Positions 27,244 through 36,216 of a stretch of 64,000 nt of DNA are shown piece after piece (within the stretch, counting starts at the first letter, position 1; each line of letters opens with the position of its first letter). This DNA is from Alistipes sp. (GTDB lineage: Bacteria; Bacteroidota; Bacteroidia; Bacteroidales; Rikenellaceae): positions 182,291-246,290 of the forward strand of contig JAFXFM010000004.1 of NCBI GenBank assembly GCA_017520545.1. The letters are read 5' to 3'. Made by a program: the position numbers and the translations under genes. Under the pieces are notes generated by a model, which was not told where the DNA came from, searched no databases, and saw nothing but the letters and a program-made list of their open reading frames with translations.

Positions 27244-27861
27244 TTATTCTTTCACTCGATTGGGATTCTCGCGTAGGAACTGCTCCCACGACTGCGTACC
27301 ACGCTTGCGAGCCTTCTTATCGCCGCCCAAACCCTTAACCTTCGTACCTCCAAGTGCCTGATTTATAGGCGAAGATATAGAGTAGTAGTGGCACAGCGCC
27401 ACCGCCATACCATCGGTTGCGTCCATCTTCTTCGGTTTGGCCTCAATGTGCAACGTACGCATAACTACGCCTGCAATCTGCTCCTTCGATGCCGAGCCAA
27501 GGCCGACAACCGACTGTTTGATACGCGACGGAGCGTACTCAAAGACATCGACCGCCTGACTCAATGCTGCCGCCATAGCGACACCTTGCGCACGACCAAG
27601 TTTGAGCATACTCTGTACGTTCTGACCAAAAAATGGCGACTCTAATGCCACTTCGCGAGGTCTATACTCCTTGACCAAACGACTTACGCTGTCGAAAATA
27701 TATCGCAGTTTCTCGTATGGGTCGGATATTTTGTGCAGGTCAATCTCCCCCATCACAACGGCACGTACAGTACGTCCCTCGACCTCCAATACACCATAAC
27801 CCGTATAGTTGGTGCCCGGGTCAATGCCGAGAATACGATATATCTCCGCAGGTTGCGCCAT
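27244..27861 (-). CDS. ruvC: Holliday junction endodeoxyribonuclease RuvC
   Basis: 205 residues. It resolves four-way junctions in recombination together with RuvAB. The catalytic acidic residues are in place: Asp14 in GIDPGT, Glu74 in ALESPFFG, Asp147 and Asp150 in MDATDGMAVALCHY. The C-terminus has an extra basic tail of about 35 residues (KVKGLGGDKKARKRG), longer than in E. coli. It starts 3 bases after the stop of the thioredoxin-like gene. Confidence 0.96.
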   Translation of the reverse strand: MAQPAEIYRILGIDPGTNYTGYGVLEVEGRTVRAVVMGEIDLHKISDPYEKLRYIFDSVSRLVKEYRPREVALESPFFGQNVQSMLKLGRAQGVAMAAALSQAVDVFEYAPSRIKQSVVGLGSASKEQIAGVVMRTLHIEAKPKKMDATDGMAVALCHYYSISSPINQALGGTKVKGLGGDKKARKRGTQSWEQFLRENPNRVKE

Positions 27862-27864
27862 AGA

Positions 27865-28959
27865 CTATTTGAACAACTCCTCCAATTTTTCGATTACAGC
27901 CTTGCCACGAAGATTCTTCGCCACGATAACTCCATTCGAGCAGTCGATAAGGAAGTTCGTAGGGATAGCCTCAACAGCATACTCCTCGACTGCCGGATTT
28001 TTAAACTCTTGCAGCGTGCTTACATTAACCCACCGCATATTCTGCTTTTTGACGGCATCTTTCCACGACTCTTCGCGCGAATCGAGCGACACACCATAAA
28101 TCTCGAAACCCTGGTTGTGAAAGCGTTTGTAAGCCTCGCGCAACACAGGAATCTCTCCCATACAAGGTCCGCACCACGAAGCCCAAAAATCCAGCAACAC
28201 GTAGCGGTTTTTTCTATTTTCGACAACCGACTTGAGCGATACCTCTTTACCGTCGATATCTGGTTGCACGATGTCGATGTAGTGTGGTACGTAGTCGCTA
28301 CCCTCCACCTGTGGCTCGGTCTTAAACTTACGCTCGGCAAGCACTCTCAGACGCTTCGCCATAGGTACTTGCTGCAAACTCTGCGGGAGTGAATCCATAT
28401 AGGCAATTATCTCAACGGACGGCTTCGCAGTGGAGAGCTTTTGCAACATATAAAGACCAAATACATTGCCCTTGTTCTGCTCCAAATAGCGCTCCATCAT
28501 CGCAGAATTCTCCTTGATAATAGCATCAACAGCAGCCTCATTCTTCGTACCCACAGCCTCGCGATATCGTCCTACAAGCTCAACACTCTTGACCATCATA
28601 TCCGTAAAAGCATCGTTAGCGGGTGTTCCGCTAGGTGCGATTGTACCCTTTTTATAGTCGCCTGATACCAAAATTTTACCATCTTCGAGCATCAACGTCG
28701 ATACGGGGCGACCACTTTCGAGCATAATCTGTGCGTATGTTGGTCGATACTTCACTCTCTTGAAGTGGAATGTATTATTGTGCAACTCCGCCGAGTCGAT
28801 AATGTGGCGAGCATCCCACTCGTCGGCGAGATAGACCATACCCAAAGCATCGAAATAATCTACGCGACCAACTATTTCGCACTCAATCGCATTAGGATCT
28901 TTGGTTGTACAGCCAACAATGGTAGCCACAACCACTAATAGTGAAAAAAGCCTTTTCAT
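27865..28959 (-). CDS. TlpA-like thiol-disulfide lipoprotein with DUF4369
   Basis: 364 residues. Lipoprotein signal MKRLFSLLVVVATIVGC with Cys17. The N-terminal half (about 25-120) matches the beta-rich DUF4369 that precedes thioredoxins in Bacteroidetes; the C-terminal domain is TlpA/AhpC-type with the active site WCGPC (Trp262 to Cys266) and a cis-Pro in AIPTNFLID. Predicted periplasmic thiol-disulfide oxidoreductase facing the envelope. It lies 5 bases after the lpxD stop, which fits cotranscription with envelope genes. Confidence 0.9.
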   Translation of the reverse strand: MKRLFSLLVVVATIVGCTTKDPNAIECEIVGRVDYFDALGMVYLADEWDARHIIDSAELHNNTFHFKRVKYRPTYAQIMLESGRPVSTLMLEDGKILVSGDYKKGTIAPSGTPANDAFTDMMVKSVELVGRYREAVGTKNEAAVDAIIKENSAMMERYLEQNKGNVFGLYMLQKLSTAKPSVEIIAYMDSLPQSLQQVPMAKRLRVLAERKFKTEPQVEGSDYVPHYIDIVQPDIDGKEVSLKSVVENRKNRYVLLDFWASWCGPCMGEIPVLREAYKRFHNQGFEIYGVSLDSREESWKDAVKKQNMRWVNVSTLQEFKNPAVEEYAVEAIPTNFLIDCSNGVIVAKNLRGKAVIEKLEELFK

Positions 28960-28964
28960 ACCCT

Positions 28965-29999
28965 CTATTTACTCTCTTTTGCTGCCAACTCGGCCTCCAA
29001 CTTCATCACGCGACGACGCAACTCGGGCAACTCCTTAAATACTGCAAACGAGCGGTGGTAATTGATACCGGCAAGCGCAGGGTTTCCAAAACGAATCTCG
29101 CCATCGGGCACATCTTTGTCGATGCCGCTCTTTGCACCAATTTTAGCACGGTCGCCAATGGTGATATGGTCGGCAATACCCACCTGACCGGCAATAAAGC
29201 AGTTTGCTCCAACCTTCGTTGTGCCGGCAATACCCGTCTGCGACGACGATACGGTATTTTCGCCAATCTGAACATTGTGTCCAATCTGAATAAGGTTATC
29301 CAACTTAACTCCCTTGCGAATAATTGTCGAATCGGTCTTGGCACGGTCGATACAGGTGTTGGCACCAATCTCCACATTATCCTCGATAATAACATTTCCG
29401 AGTTGCGGGATTTTGTCGAAGCCACCCTCGGCATTTGGCGCAAAGCCAAAGCCATCAGCTCCAATTACTGCACCTGCGTGGAGGATACAAGAGGCGCCTA
29501 TTGAGCAACCCTCGTAAACTTTAACACCGGCATAGAGCGTAGTCTTGGCACCAATCTTCACATTATCGCCCACGTAGCACTGCGGATATATCTTTGCACC
29601 ATCGCCAATGACTGCACCCGCCTCGACAACAGCAAAGTCGCCAATGTAGCAATCCTTACCGATGGTCGCCCTCTCCGAAATCGAAGCCAACTTCGACACT
29701 CCTCGCTTTTGCGGTTTCATAGCGTTGTACATATCGAGCAAACGCAATACGCAAGCATTTACATTATCAACCTTAACGAGTGTAGCTGTTACCTTCTCCT
29801 TCGGCTCGAAATCGCGCTCCACAAGCACTACCGAACACTTTGTGGTGTACAAATATGGCTCGAAACGTGGATTTGACAAATACGCCAAACCGCCCTCTTT
29901 GCCCCCCTCGATGGAGGACACAGTCGAAACCGAAGCATTTGCATCTCCAACTACCTCACCGGACAACAGACCGGCAATCATCTCTGCTGAAAATTCCAT
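28965..29999 (-). CDS. lpxD: UDP-3-O-acylglucosamine N-acyltransferase
   Basis: 344 residues. Third step of lipid A synthesis: transfer of a hydroxyacyl chain from ACP to UDP-3-O-acyl-GlcN. It has an N-terminal uridine-binding domain (about 1-100) and then a left-handed beta-helix of hexapeptide repeats; the catalytic His sits in [12 protein letters not shown], near the family's expected position. The downstream [19 protein letters not shown] is typical of LpxD. It belongs with coaD and the polysaccharide genes on the same strand. Confidence 0.95.
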   Translation of the reverse strand: MEFSAEMIAGLLSGEVVGDANASVSTVSSIEGGKEGGLAYLSNPRFEPYLYTTKCSVVLVERDFEPKEKVTATLVKVDNVNACVLRLLDMYNAMKPQKRGVSKLASISERATIGKDCYIGDFAVVEAGAVIGDGAKIYPQCYVGDNVKIGAKTTLYAGVKVYEGCSIGASCILHAGAVIGADGFGFAPNAEGGFDKIPQLGNVIIEDNVEIGANTCIDRAKTDSTIIRKGVKLDNLIQIGHNVQIGENTVSSSQTGIAGTTKVGANCFIAGQVGIADHITIGDRAKIGAKSGIDKDVPDGEIRFGNPALAGINYHRSFAVFKELPELRRRVMKLEAELAAKESK

Positions 30000-30026
30000 A
30001 GTAAGTTCAAATTTGGGCTTTAAATC

Positions 30027-30500
30027 CTATTTTATATAATTTTCAATCTTTATATTCTGTGGCATCAACTCCTCGACGCTACGTCCGAATGCCAGCAACT
30101 CGCGAACCAAGCTCGATGAGATGTGCAGATACTCGGCAGGCGTAGGCAACAAAACGGTTGTCAAGTCGGGAAAGAGTTGGCGGTTTGTCGCCTCGATAGT
30201 GCGTTCGAATTCGAAATCCACCGTATTGCGAACACCTCGCACCAACACCGTAGCACCCACTTTGCGAGCAAAGTCGCCCGTCAGGATGTTGTAAGACTCA
30301 ATGCGTACCCGCCTATCCCCCTTATATAAGTCGGCAATGAGACAACAGCGCTGCTCTACCGACAATAGATTATTTTTCGATATATTCTCGCCCACACCAA
30401 TAACCACCTCGTCGAAGAGGCGCAACGCCTCAGCAACTACCGCTTCGTGTCCGCGAGTAAATGGGTCGAACGACCCTGCAAATAGCGCAATTTTTGCCAT
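30027..30500 (-). CDS. coaD: Phosphopantetheine adenylyltransferase
   Basis: 157 residues, the family length. It makes dephospho-CoA from 4'-phosphopantetheine and ATP. AGSFDPFTRGHEAVV holds the (T/H)xGH nucleotidyltransferase motif, and the ISSSLVRELL motif near residue 127 closes the ATP site. Cytosolic. The gene starts 3 bases after the rfbB stop, so it can be read through from the polysaccharide locus. Confidence 0.95.
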   Translation of the reverse strand: MAKIALFAGSFDPFTRGHEAVVAEALRLFDEVVIGVGENISKNNLLSVEQRCCLIADLYKGDRRVRIESYNILTGDFARKVGATVLVRGVRNTVDFEFERTIEATNRQLFPDLTTVLLPTPAEYLHISSSLVRELLAFGRSVEELMPQNIKIENYIK

Positions 30501-30503
30501 TAT

Positions 30504-31568
30504 CTATCTATTTGAGTATTGCTCCTCGTAATAACGCTCGTAGGCTCCACTGGTGATATTGTCCAGCCACGCCTCATTCTCCAAGTACCACCGTACGGTC
30601 TTTTCGATACCCTCCTCAAATTGCAGGCTTGGCTCCCAGCCCAACTCCGACTTCAGCTTCGATGAGTCGATAGCGTAACGAGCATCGTGGCCAAGGCGAT
30701 CCGAAACATAGGTGATAAGAGGGAGCGAATATCCCTCTTCGTTGCCAAGCTGACGGTCTACGGTGCGAACCAACACCTTTACAAGGTCGATATTGCGCCA
30801 CTCGTTAAAGCCACCGATGTTGTAGGTCTCGGCAACCTTACCTTTATGAAAAATCGTATCTATCGCCCTTGCGTGGTCCTCGACATAGAGCCAATCTCGT
30901 ACGTTCTCGCCCTTGCCATACACCGGCAGAGGTCGTCCCTTGCGGATATTGTTTATAAAGAGCGGTATCAACTTCTCGGGAAATTGATATGGACCGTAAT
31001 TGTTCGAGCAGTTGGTAACGATAGTCGGCACGCCATAGGTATCGTGATATGCACGCACAAAGTGGTCGCTCGACGCCTTCGATGCCGAATATGGCGAGTG
31101 AGGCGCATACTTGGTCTGCTCGGTAAAAAGTTCCTCGTTAAAGTCGAGTGCACCATATACCTCATCGGTCGAGATATGGTAGAATAGCTTACCCTCATAG
31201 TCGCCTGCCCAACACTCCTTTGCCGCCTGCAACAGCGACAGAGTACCCATAACATTGGTACGAGCAAAGGTAAATGGCTCTTTAATGCTTCTATCAACGT
31301 GGCTCTCGGCAGCGAGGTGAATAACTCCATCTATCTCGTACTCCCTGAAAACGGCAATCATACGCTCGTAGTCGCATATGTCGGCTCTTATGAATGTGTA
31401 GTTGGGTGCCGACTCAACATCTTTGAGATTTTCGAGGTTGCCGGCATAGGTCAATTTATCAAGATTGACGATGCGGTAGTCGGGATAGTTGTTCACGAAT
31501 AGGCGAACCACGTGCGAACCGATAAAGCCAGCACCACCCGTAATCAATATATTTCGCTTTGCAGCCAT
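30504..31568 (-). CDS. rfbB: dTDP-glucose 4,6-dehydratase
   Basis: 354 residues from ATG 31568; an upstream TTG two codons earlier overlaps the rfbA stop region less well. It converts dTDP-glucose to dTDP-4-keto-6-deoxyglucose. Rossmann motif GGAGFIGSHVVR, the active-site STDEVYGAL and YSASKASSDH (YxxxK) are clear. It follows rfbA after 6 bases. No rfbC or rfbD gene is in the window, so the keto intermediate may not go to L-rhamnose here. Confidence 0.96.
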   Translation of the reverse strand: MAAKRNILITGGAGFIGSHVVRLFVNNYPDYRIVNLDKLTYAGNLENLKDVESAPNYTFIRADICDYERMIAVFREYEIDGVIHLAAESHVDRSIKEPFTFARTNVMGTLSLLQAAKECWAGDYEGKLFYHISTDEVYGALDFNEELFTEQTKYAPHSPYSASKASSDHFVRAYHDTYGVPTIVTNCSNNYGPYQFPEKLIPLFINNIRKGRPLPVYGKGENVRDWLYVEDHARAIDTIFHKGKVAETYNIGGFNEWRNIDLVKVLVRTVDRQLGNEEGYSLPLITYVSDRLGHDARYAIDSSKLKSELGWEPSLQFEEGIEKTVRWYLENEAWLDNITSGAYERYYEEQYSNR

Positions 31569-31574
31569 CTCCAA

Positions 31575-32459
31575 TTAGCGATTTACACCCTTCACAAGGT
31601 TTATCATATACTTGCCGTAGGCACTCTGTTTCATAGGCTCGGCAAGGCGCAGTAACTCCTCGTTAGTAAGCCAGCCCTTGCGCCACGCGATCTCCTCCAA
31701 GCAGGCAATCTGCACACCCTGACGACTCTCGACCACCTCCACAAAGCGCGATGCGTCGAATAGACTCTCGTGCGTTCCCGTATCCAACCACGCAAAGCCT
31801 CGTCCCATAATCTGCAACTTTAATGCCCCCTCGCAACGGAAGTATTCGTTCACATCGGTTATCTCCAACTCACCACGAGCCGAAGGTTTCACCTCCTTAG
31901 CAACCCCCACTACCCTATTCGGATAGAAATAGAGTCCGGCAACGGCGTAGTTCGACTTCGGATTTTTCGGTTTCTCCTCGATGCTCAACACATTACCCTC
32001 GGCATCTATCTCAGCAACGCCAAAGCGCTCAGGATGGGCAACTTCGTGTCCGAAAATTGTCGCTTTACCCTCCTGCTCGGCAGTAATTAAGGCCTGCTGC
32101 AACATTCCGGTAAAACCCTGACCATAGAAGATATTGTCGCCCAAGACCAAACATACCGAATCCTCGCCAATAAACTTCTCGCCAATGATAAATGCTTGCG
32201 CCAAACCATCGGGCGACGGCTGCTCGGCATACTCAAAGCAGACTCCATAGTTCGCTCCATCGCCCAAGAGTCGCTGGAAATAGGGCAAATCGTGTGGCGT
32301 GGAGATAATCAAAATATCACGAATGCCAGCCAACATCAAAGCCGATATCGGATAATATATCATCGGCTTATCGTAGACAGGTAGCAACTGCTTGCTCACC
32401 CCCTTTGTAATCGGGTATAGACGTGTACCACTACCCCCCGCCAAGACTATGCCTTTCAT
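31575..32459 (-). CDS. rfbA: Glucose-1-phosphate thymidylyltransferase
   Basis: 294 residues. It makes dTDP-glucose. [20 protein letters not shown] with the nucleotidyl-binding GGSGTRL and [15 protein letters not shown]; then [12 protein letters not shown] with the metal-binding Asp and [10 protein letters not shown] near residue 224. Normal length. Second-last of the polysaccharide genes in the leftward order, followed by rfbB. Confidence 0.97.
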   Translation of the reverse strand: MKGIVLAGGSGTRLYPITKGVSKQLLPVYDKPMIYYPISALMLAGIRDILIISTPHDLPYFQRLLGDGANYGVCFEYAEQPSPDGLAQAFIIGEKFIGEDSVCLVLGDNIFYGQGFTGMLQQALITAEQEGKATIFGHEVAHPERFGVAEIDAEGNVLSIEEKPKNPKSNYAVAGLYFYPNRVVGVAKEVKPSARGELEITDVNEYFRCEGALKLQIMGRGFAWLDTGTHESLFDASRFVEVVESRQGVQIACLEEIAWRKGWLTNEELLRLAEPMKQSAYGKYMINLVKGVNR

Positions 32460-32476
32460 ATTGCTCTATTTTAACT

Positions 32477-33568
32477 CTAATCCTCTTCTGGGTGCGTCAA
32501 ATACCCCCAAACGAGTGTTATAAACTTCGATAAAATACCCTGATTCGAGAATGACTCATACTTCCAACGTGAAGCGAATAGATTCTTTATCAACATCTTA
32601 CGCTTGGTCCACGCACCTACATTCTGCGAAAAGACGCTATTATTGTCATTGAGCACGGACGATAGTACTCGCTCCGTATATGGACTATGTGCCACAACCA
32701 TCGGACTCTTTATCTCGATGCCGAAAATCTCTACCGCCAAAGCTGTTGAACAATCTACAAACGCACGCATCTCGTACTTCTCGCAGAGGGCGTAGAAACG
32801 CTCCCAATCGAGGTTCTCTTGCTCCGCTTTAAGGAACAATGCCCAGTCGAGAATATGGCGTAGGTGAATACCCTCCGAGAGGAAATGTATCAACGAGTGA
32901 TGGTTCAAAAACAGCGCATTGAACATTGCCGACGGCATCTCGATTTTAGTATCAAAAAGCGGCGTTCGAGGTTCGGTGCGGGCTATTTCGTCCAGCAGAT
33001 TGTGCAGCAAGCGATACATCTTACCATTGCGAATGGCAACGATAAATTGATGATTTTCAATCATCACCTTGCGATAGCATATTTCGGAGTGCTTGTACCA
33101 ACCATCATCGACCTTTGCTCCCAATGCGCGGGCGATGTCGTTGCCTTTTTTGTAATCATCGTAGAGATAGCAATCGAAATCGCCACACTCGCGATGGTTT
33201 GGTACCGGATAGTAGGTACTAAATGCCAAACCTTTAAGGCACAATGTTTTAACACCCTGCTCCACCCACTTCTCGACGATATCGGCACACACGTTGCGTG
33301 AGTAATCGTAGCGAGATTCGATATTGAACACCGCATTTATCCACTGTAATTTGAGCGACAGCGGAAAGGACTGTGCAAACTCCTTATCCGCCTCGAACAG
33401 CTGCGAAAGCCCGTCGAACGCAACGGCAAGCACGCCCTGCTTCCGTGCGAGCGCATATACGCTCTGCCACACCACTCCCTCAACCTTCTTCGGCACCTCC
33501 ACTCTCTCCGTACCAATCGCAACACGAAGGAGGTAAAAAAGGGTTGAATTATTTGTATCTATCTGCAC
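32477..33568 (-). CDS. NTP_transf_5 family putative nucleotidyltransferase
   Basis: 363 residues. The GTG at 33568 is the best start; no ATG lies nearby. The region KGLAFSTYYPVPNHRECGDFD (about 112-136) has the GDFD metal-binding motif of the NTP_transf_5 nucleotidyltransferase-fold family, often encoded in polysaccharide loci. A cytosolic protein; the reaction is unknown. It sits 7 bases before the deacetylase stop and 17 bases upstream of rfbA. Confidence 0.75.
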   Translation of the reverse strand: MQIDTNNSTLFYLLRVAIGTERVEVPKKVEGVVWQSVYALARKQGVLAVAFDGLSQLFEADKEFAQSFPLSLKLQWINAVFNIESRYDYSRNVCADIVEKWVEQGVKTLCLKGLAFSTYYPVPNHRECGDFDCYLYDDYKKGNDIARALGAKVDDGWYKHSEICYRKVMIENHQFIVAIRNGKMYRLLHNLLDEIARTEPRTPLFDTKIEMPSAMFNALFLNHHSLIHFLSEGIHLRHILDWALFLKAEQENLDWERFYALCEKYEMRAFVDCSTALAVEIFGIEIKSPMVVAHSPYTERVLSSVLNDNNSVFSQNVGAWTKRKMLIKNLFASRWKYESFSNQGILSKFITLVWGYLTHPEED

Positions 33569-33575
33569 TTTTATT

Positions 33576-34415
33576 TTACAATTTTACCTCTGTCAATGCT
33601 CTCCAATCTATCATCTTATCGGCCTGCTCCAAATTGACAAACTCGAAATCAGAGAGATACTTTTCATACTTTGCAAATGCCCCTTTCAGGCCTACGCTAT
33701 TCTTCCAACGACGCAACAACGGAAGATGCTTCATATCAGGTTGCTCCGGATCGAAGTCGCTCGGATGGAAATAGGTCATCGTATAGTTCTGCTTCTCGGT
33801 GAGATTTTTAATCAACCAATATGGGAACAATCGGAAATATCCGCCACCCGAAAAGACAATCTTTCTACCTAAAATATCGGCAGGATTGATCGGAAACTCC
33901 TTGAAAAGGTAGCCGTTGTGGTTAATAAGTCGTGGCTCTCCAATTCCATAACTCGGCATACCGCCATAATCACGGTGTGCAGGGAACAACGAACAATCGT
34001 ATTTAAAACCCAACTCTGCCAAGACATCAAAGGCATAGAGATTCTGCTCCGTAATTGAAAATGCCGGCGCACGAAAAGCATTCACTTCTCTACCAATAAC
34101 ATTCTCAATCTCCGATTTTGCCTTAATGGTATCTTCGAGCATCTGCTGCTTGTCGAAACGGGTCAGTAATTCGTGCTGATATGTGTGGCAACCAATTTGG
34201 TGTCCTGCATCAGCAATTTTACGGATAGCCTGCGGGTGATTCTCTGCCAACCAACCCAACACAAAGAAAGTAGCCTTTTGGTTGCGTTTTTCGAGGGAAT
34301 CAAGAATCTTATCAACACCCTCGTATATACGCACCTCCTTACTTACCCAATCCTTATCGCCCGACTCACAATCGTGGCAATACCAATCCTCAATATCGAA
34401 TGTTAGAATACGCAT
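33576..34415 (-). CDS. Polysaccharide deacetylase family protein
   Basis: 279 residues. NodB-type deacetylase fold: FDIEDWYCHD (catalytic Asp and metal ligand area near residues 6-12), KATFFVLGWLAE, GHQIGCHTYQHELL with both metal His residues (GCHTYQH), FRAPAFSIT and TYFHPSDFD. It is close to the subgroup that acts with exopolysaccharide biosynthesis (DUF3473-type ending). No signal peptide, so it would work on lipid-linked intermediates or a cytosolic-side precursor. It is between an acetyltransferase gene and the nucleotidyltransferase gene. Confidence 0.88.
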   Translation of the reverse strand: MRILTFDIEDWYCHDCESGDKDWVSKEVRIYEGVDKILDSLEKRNQKATFFVLGWLAENHPQAIRKIADAGHQIGCHTYQHELLTRFDKQQMLEDTIKAKSEIENVIGREVNAFRAPAFSITEQNLYAFDVLAELGFKYDCSLFPAHRDYGGMPSYGIGEPRLINHNGYLFKEFPINPADILGRKIVFSGGGYFRLFPYWLIKNLTEKQNYTMTYFHPSDFDPEQPDMKHLPLLRRWKNSVGLKGAFAKYEKYLSDFEFVNLEQADKMIDWRALTEVKL

Positions 34416-34417
34416 AA

Positions 34418-35002
34418 TTACTTCTCCTTGCGATGCGGTATTTCTTTAACAACCTTTGCCGGACGACCCATAGCAACTGTCCAGGCCGGAACATCTTTCG
34501 TAACCAACGAGCCCGCACCCACAATAGCTCCCTCGCCAACTGTAACACCCGGCATTACAAAAGACTCCATACCAACTAGACTTCCTTTGCAAAGATGAAT
34601 AGGTTTGATAATATATCCGAGTTTTGCATAATCGTCGCCAACGCAATAATTACTCATATTTCGTTGATGACACAACAATCTAACCCCTGATGCTATATGT
34701 GCATGGTCATCTATTGTTATCATATCTGAGTGGCTTAAATCTATTCTGACATTATCGCCAACAAACACATTTTCGCCTACCTTGCAACCCATCTTACGCA
34801 ATAATGCAGGTCTCAGTTTTCGAGGATTAAATGGTTCGAGAATCGCCCAATCCATCATATTTTGTAATCTTTTACGTCGTATGTTACCAAAAAACTGTTT
34901 AACCACCCGCCAAATACTAACCTGACCATACTCCTCCTCGGAGTAGTTAAACCCCATCTTACGTAACAACTTATATGTTGTGCTCAATTTCTTATCAGAC
35001 AT
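34418..35002 (-). CDS. Left-handed beta-helix O-acetyltransferase
   Basis: 194 residues. The C-terminal two-thirds carry hexapeptide repeats (CKVGENVFVGDNVRID, KGSLVGMESFVMPGVTVGEG, IVGAGSLVTKDV) typical of sugar O-acetyltransferases; the family ending VPAWTVAMGRPAKVVKEI is complete. A helical extension of about 65 residues precedes the helix. It probably adds acetyl groups to the glycan; the acceptor is unknown. Spacing to the deacetylase is 2 bases, suggesting coupled translation of opposing acetyl-modifying enzymes. Confidence 0.82.
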   Translation of the reverse strand: MSDKKLSTTYKLLRKMGFNYSEEEYGQVSIWRVVKQFFGNIRRKRLQNMMDWAILEPFNPRKLRPALLRKMGCKVGENVFVGDNVRIDLSHSDMITIDDHAHIASGVRLLCHQRNMSNYCVGDDYAKLGYIIKPIHLCKGSLVGMESFVMPGVTVGEGAIVGAGSLVTKDVPAWTVAMGRPAKVVKEIPHRKEK

Positions 35003-35007
35003 ATATG

Positions 35008-36216
35008 TTACCTATTTATTATTTCACACAAATTATCAATACAATGCTCCTTCGTAAAGTGTTGAAGGAAGTATTCTCGTCCCTTCGCACCTTTCTTCTC
35101 GAAATCCTCTTTATTCGGAAGTACCACATCGCGTATCAACTTCGCAAACGCCTCTGCATCATCTGCCGGAACCGAATAGCCACAATCTGCCTCTGCAATT
35201 ATATCTGCTCCACCTTGACCAATCATTGCCAATACAGGACGACCAGATGACATATAAGATTGTAGGCGTGCCGGTACAACTGCCTCCAAGTGAGGGAAAC
35301 CACCTCGTAGCGTAACCAACATCGCGCTCGCTTGTTTGTAAAAGTCGAGCATATACGATGCAGGATATCTACCTACACATACAGCTTTATTATGTAAGCC
35401 ATTATCTTTGATAAACGATTCGAGCCACTCTTTGCGACTACCATCACCCACAAATACCCAATTTACATCTTCATCTTTTAGGAGGGACATTGCTTGTGCT
35501 ACACAATCAAGATTCTGTGCCGTACCGAGATTTCCCGCTATCATTATCTTAAAACCTTCAGGCAAATCAGGAAGTGCAGCATTTACCGAAGGCAGCTGCA
35601 TAACATCGTCACTCCAATTTGGGAAATATAGCAATTTCTCGGCAAAATCGCCTTTCGGTAGAATCAAGTCTGCAAATCGCTTGCTACTGATAAGTATCTT
35701 ATCCGAATTTTTATATACCCAAATTACAACCTTATCCACAATCGACAATAGTCGTTTATTCTTAATTCCGCCGCCCGATTTCATTGCATCTGGCCATATA
35801 TCCAGCACCCAGGTATATACAGGTGTTTGACGTAACTTTTTCAATATGATAGCGGGTATTGCTTGGAAAATCGGAGAGGTCTGATGAACTATTATTGCAT
35901 CGTATCTCTTCTTCCAAGCAAAAAAGAATAATACCCAAAAGATAGATGTAACAAGATAACTCAAATAGGTAAGCATCAAACGTAGACCTCCCTTTCCTCT
36001 CGGTATTTGGAATGCTCTATACACATTAACGCCGTTTATCGTTTCACAACGTTTTTTGAAACACCCATAACCTGGATAAAACTTACCCTCCGGATAGTTC
36101 GGTATACTTACCAACGCATCAACCTCGTAGCCACGTTTTGCCAATTCAAAAGCGATATCATTGCTCTTGAAGTTCTCGGGATAGAAGTACTGCGTTACAA
36201 GTAAAAACCTCTTCAT
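35008..36216 (-). CDS. Glycosyltransferase family 4, WbuB-like
   Basis: 402 residues of GT-B fold. The N-terminus LLVTQYFYPENFKSNDIAFELAKRG and NYPEGKFYPGYG are typical of WbuB-like L-fucosamine transferases; the C-terminal donor site includes LQSYMSSGRPVLAMIGQGGA. The ATG overlaps the preceding stop by one base (TAATG). In E. coli O26 WbuB transfers FucNAc and is encoded next to fnlABC, the same pathway as capE-capF-capG here, so FucNAc is the best guess as donor. The assignment is inference from family and neighbours. Confidence 0.8.
   Translation of the reverse strand: MKRFLLVTQYFYPENFKSNDIAFELAKRGYEVDALVSIPNYPEGKFYPGYGCFKKRCETINGVNVYRAFQIPRGKGGLRLMLTYLSYLVTSIFWVLFFFAWKKRYDAIIVHQTSPIFQAIPAIILKKLRQTPVYTWVLDIWPDAMKSGGGIKNKRLLSIVDKVVIWVYKNSDKILISSKRFADLILPKGDFAEKLLYFPNWSDDVMQLPSVNAALPDLPEGFKIMIAGNLGTAQNLDCVAQAMSLLKDEDVNWVFVGDGSRKEWLESFIKDNGLHNKAVCVGRYPASYMLDFYKQASAMLVTLRGGFPHLEAVVPARLQSYMSSGRPVLAMIGQGGADIIAEADCGYSVPADDAEAFAKLIRDVVLPNKEDFEKKGAKGREYFLQHFTKEHCIDNLCEIINR

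Noticed and set aside
30504-32459. A complete dTDP-L-rhamnose pathway
   Set aside because: Only rfbA and rfbB are present; rfbC and rfbD are not in the window, and the small cupin at 40163 is nearer to WxcM/FdtA-like proteins than to RmlC.
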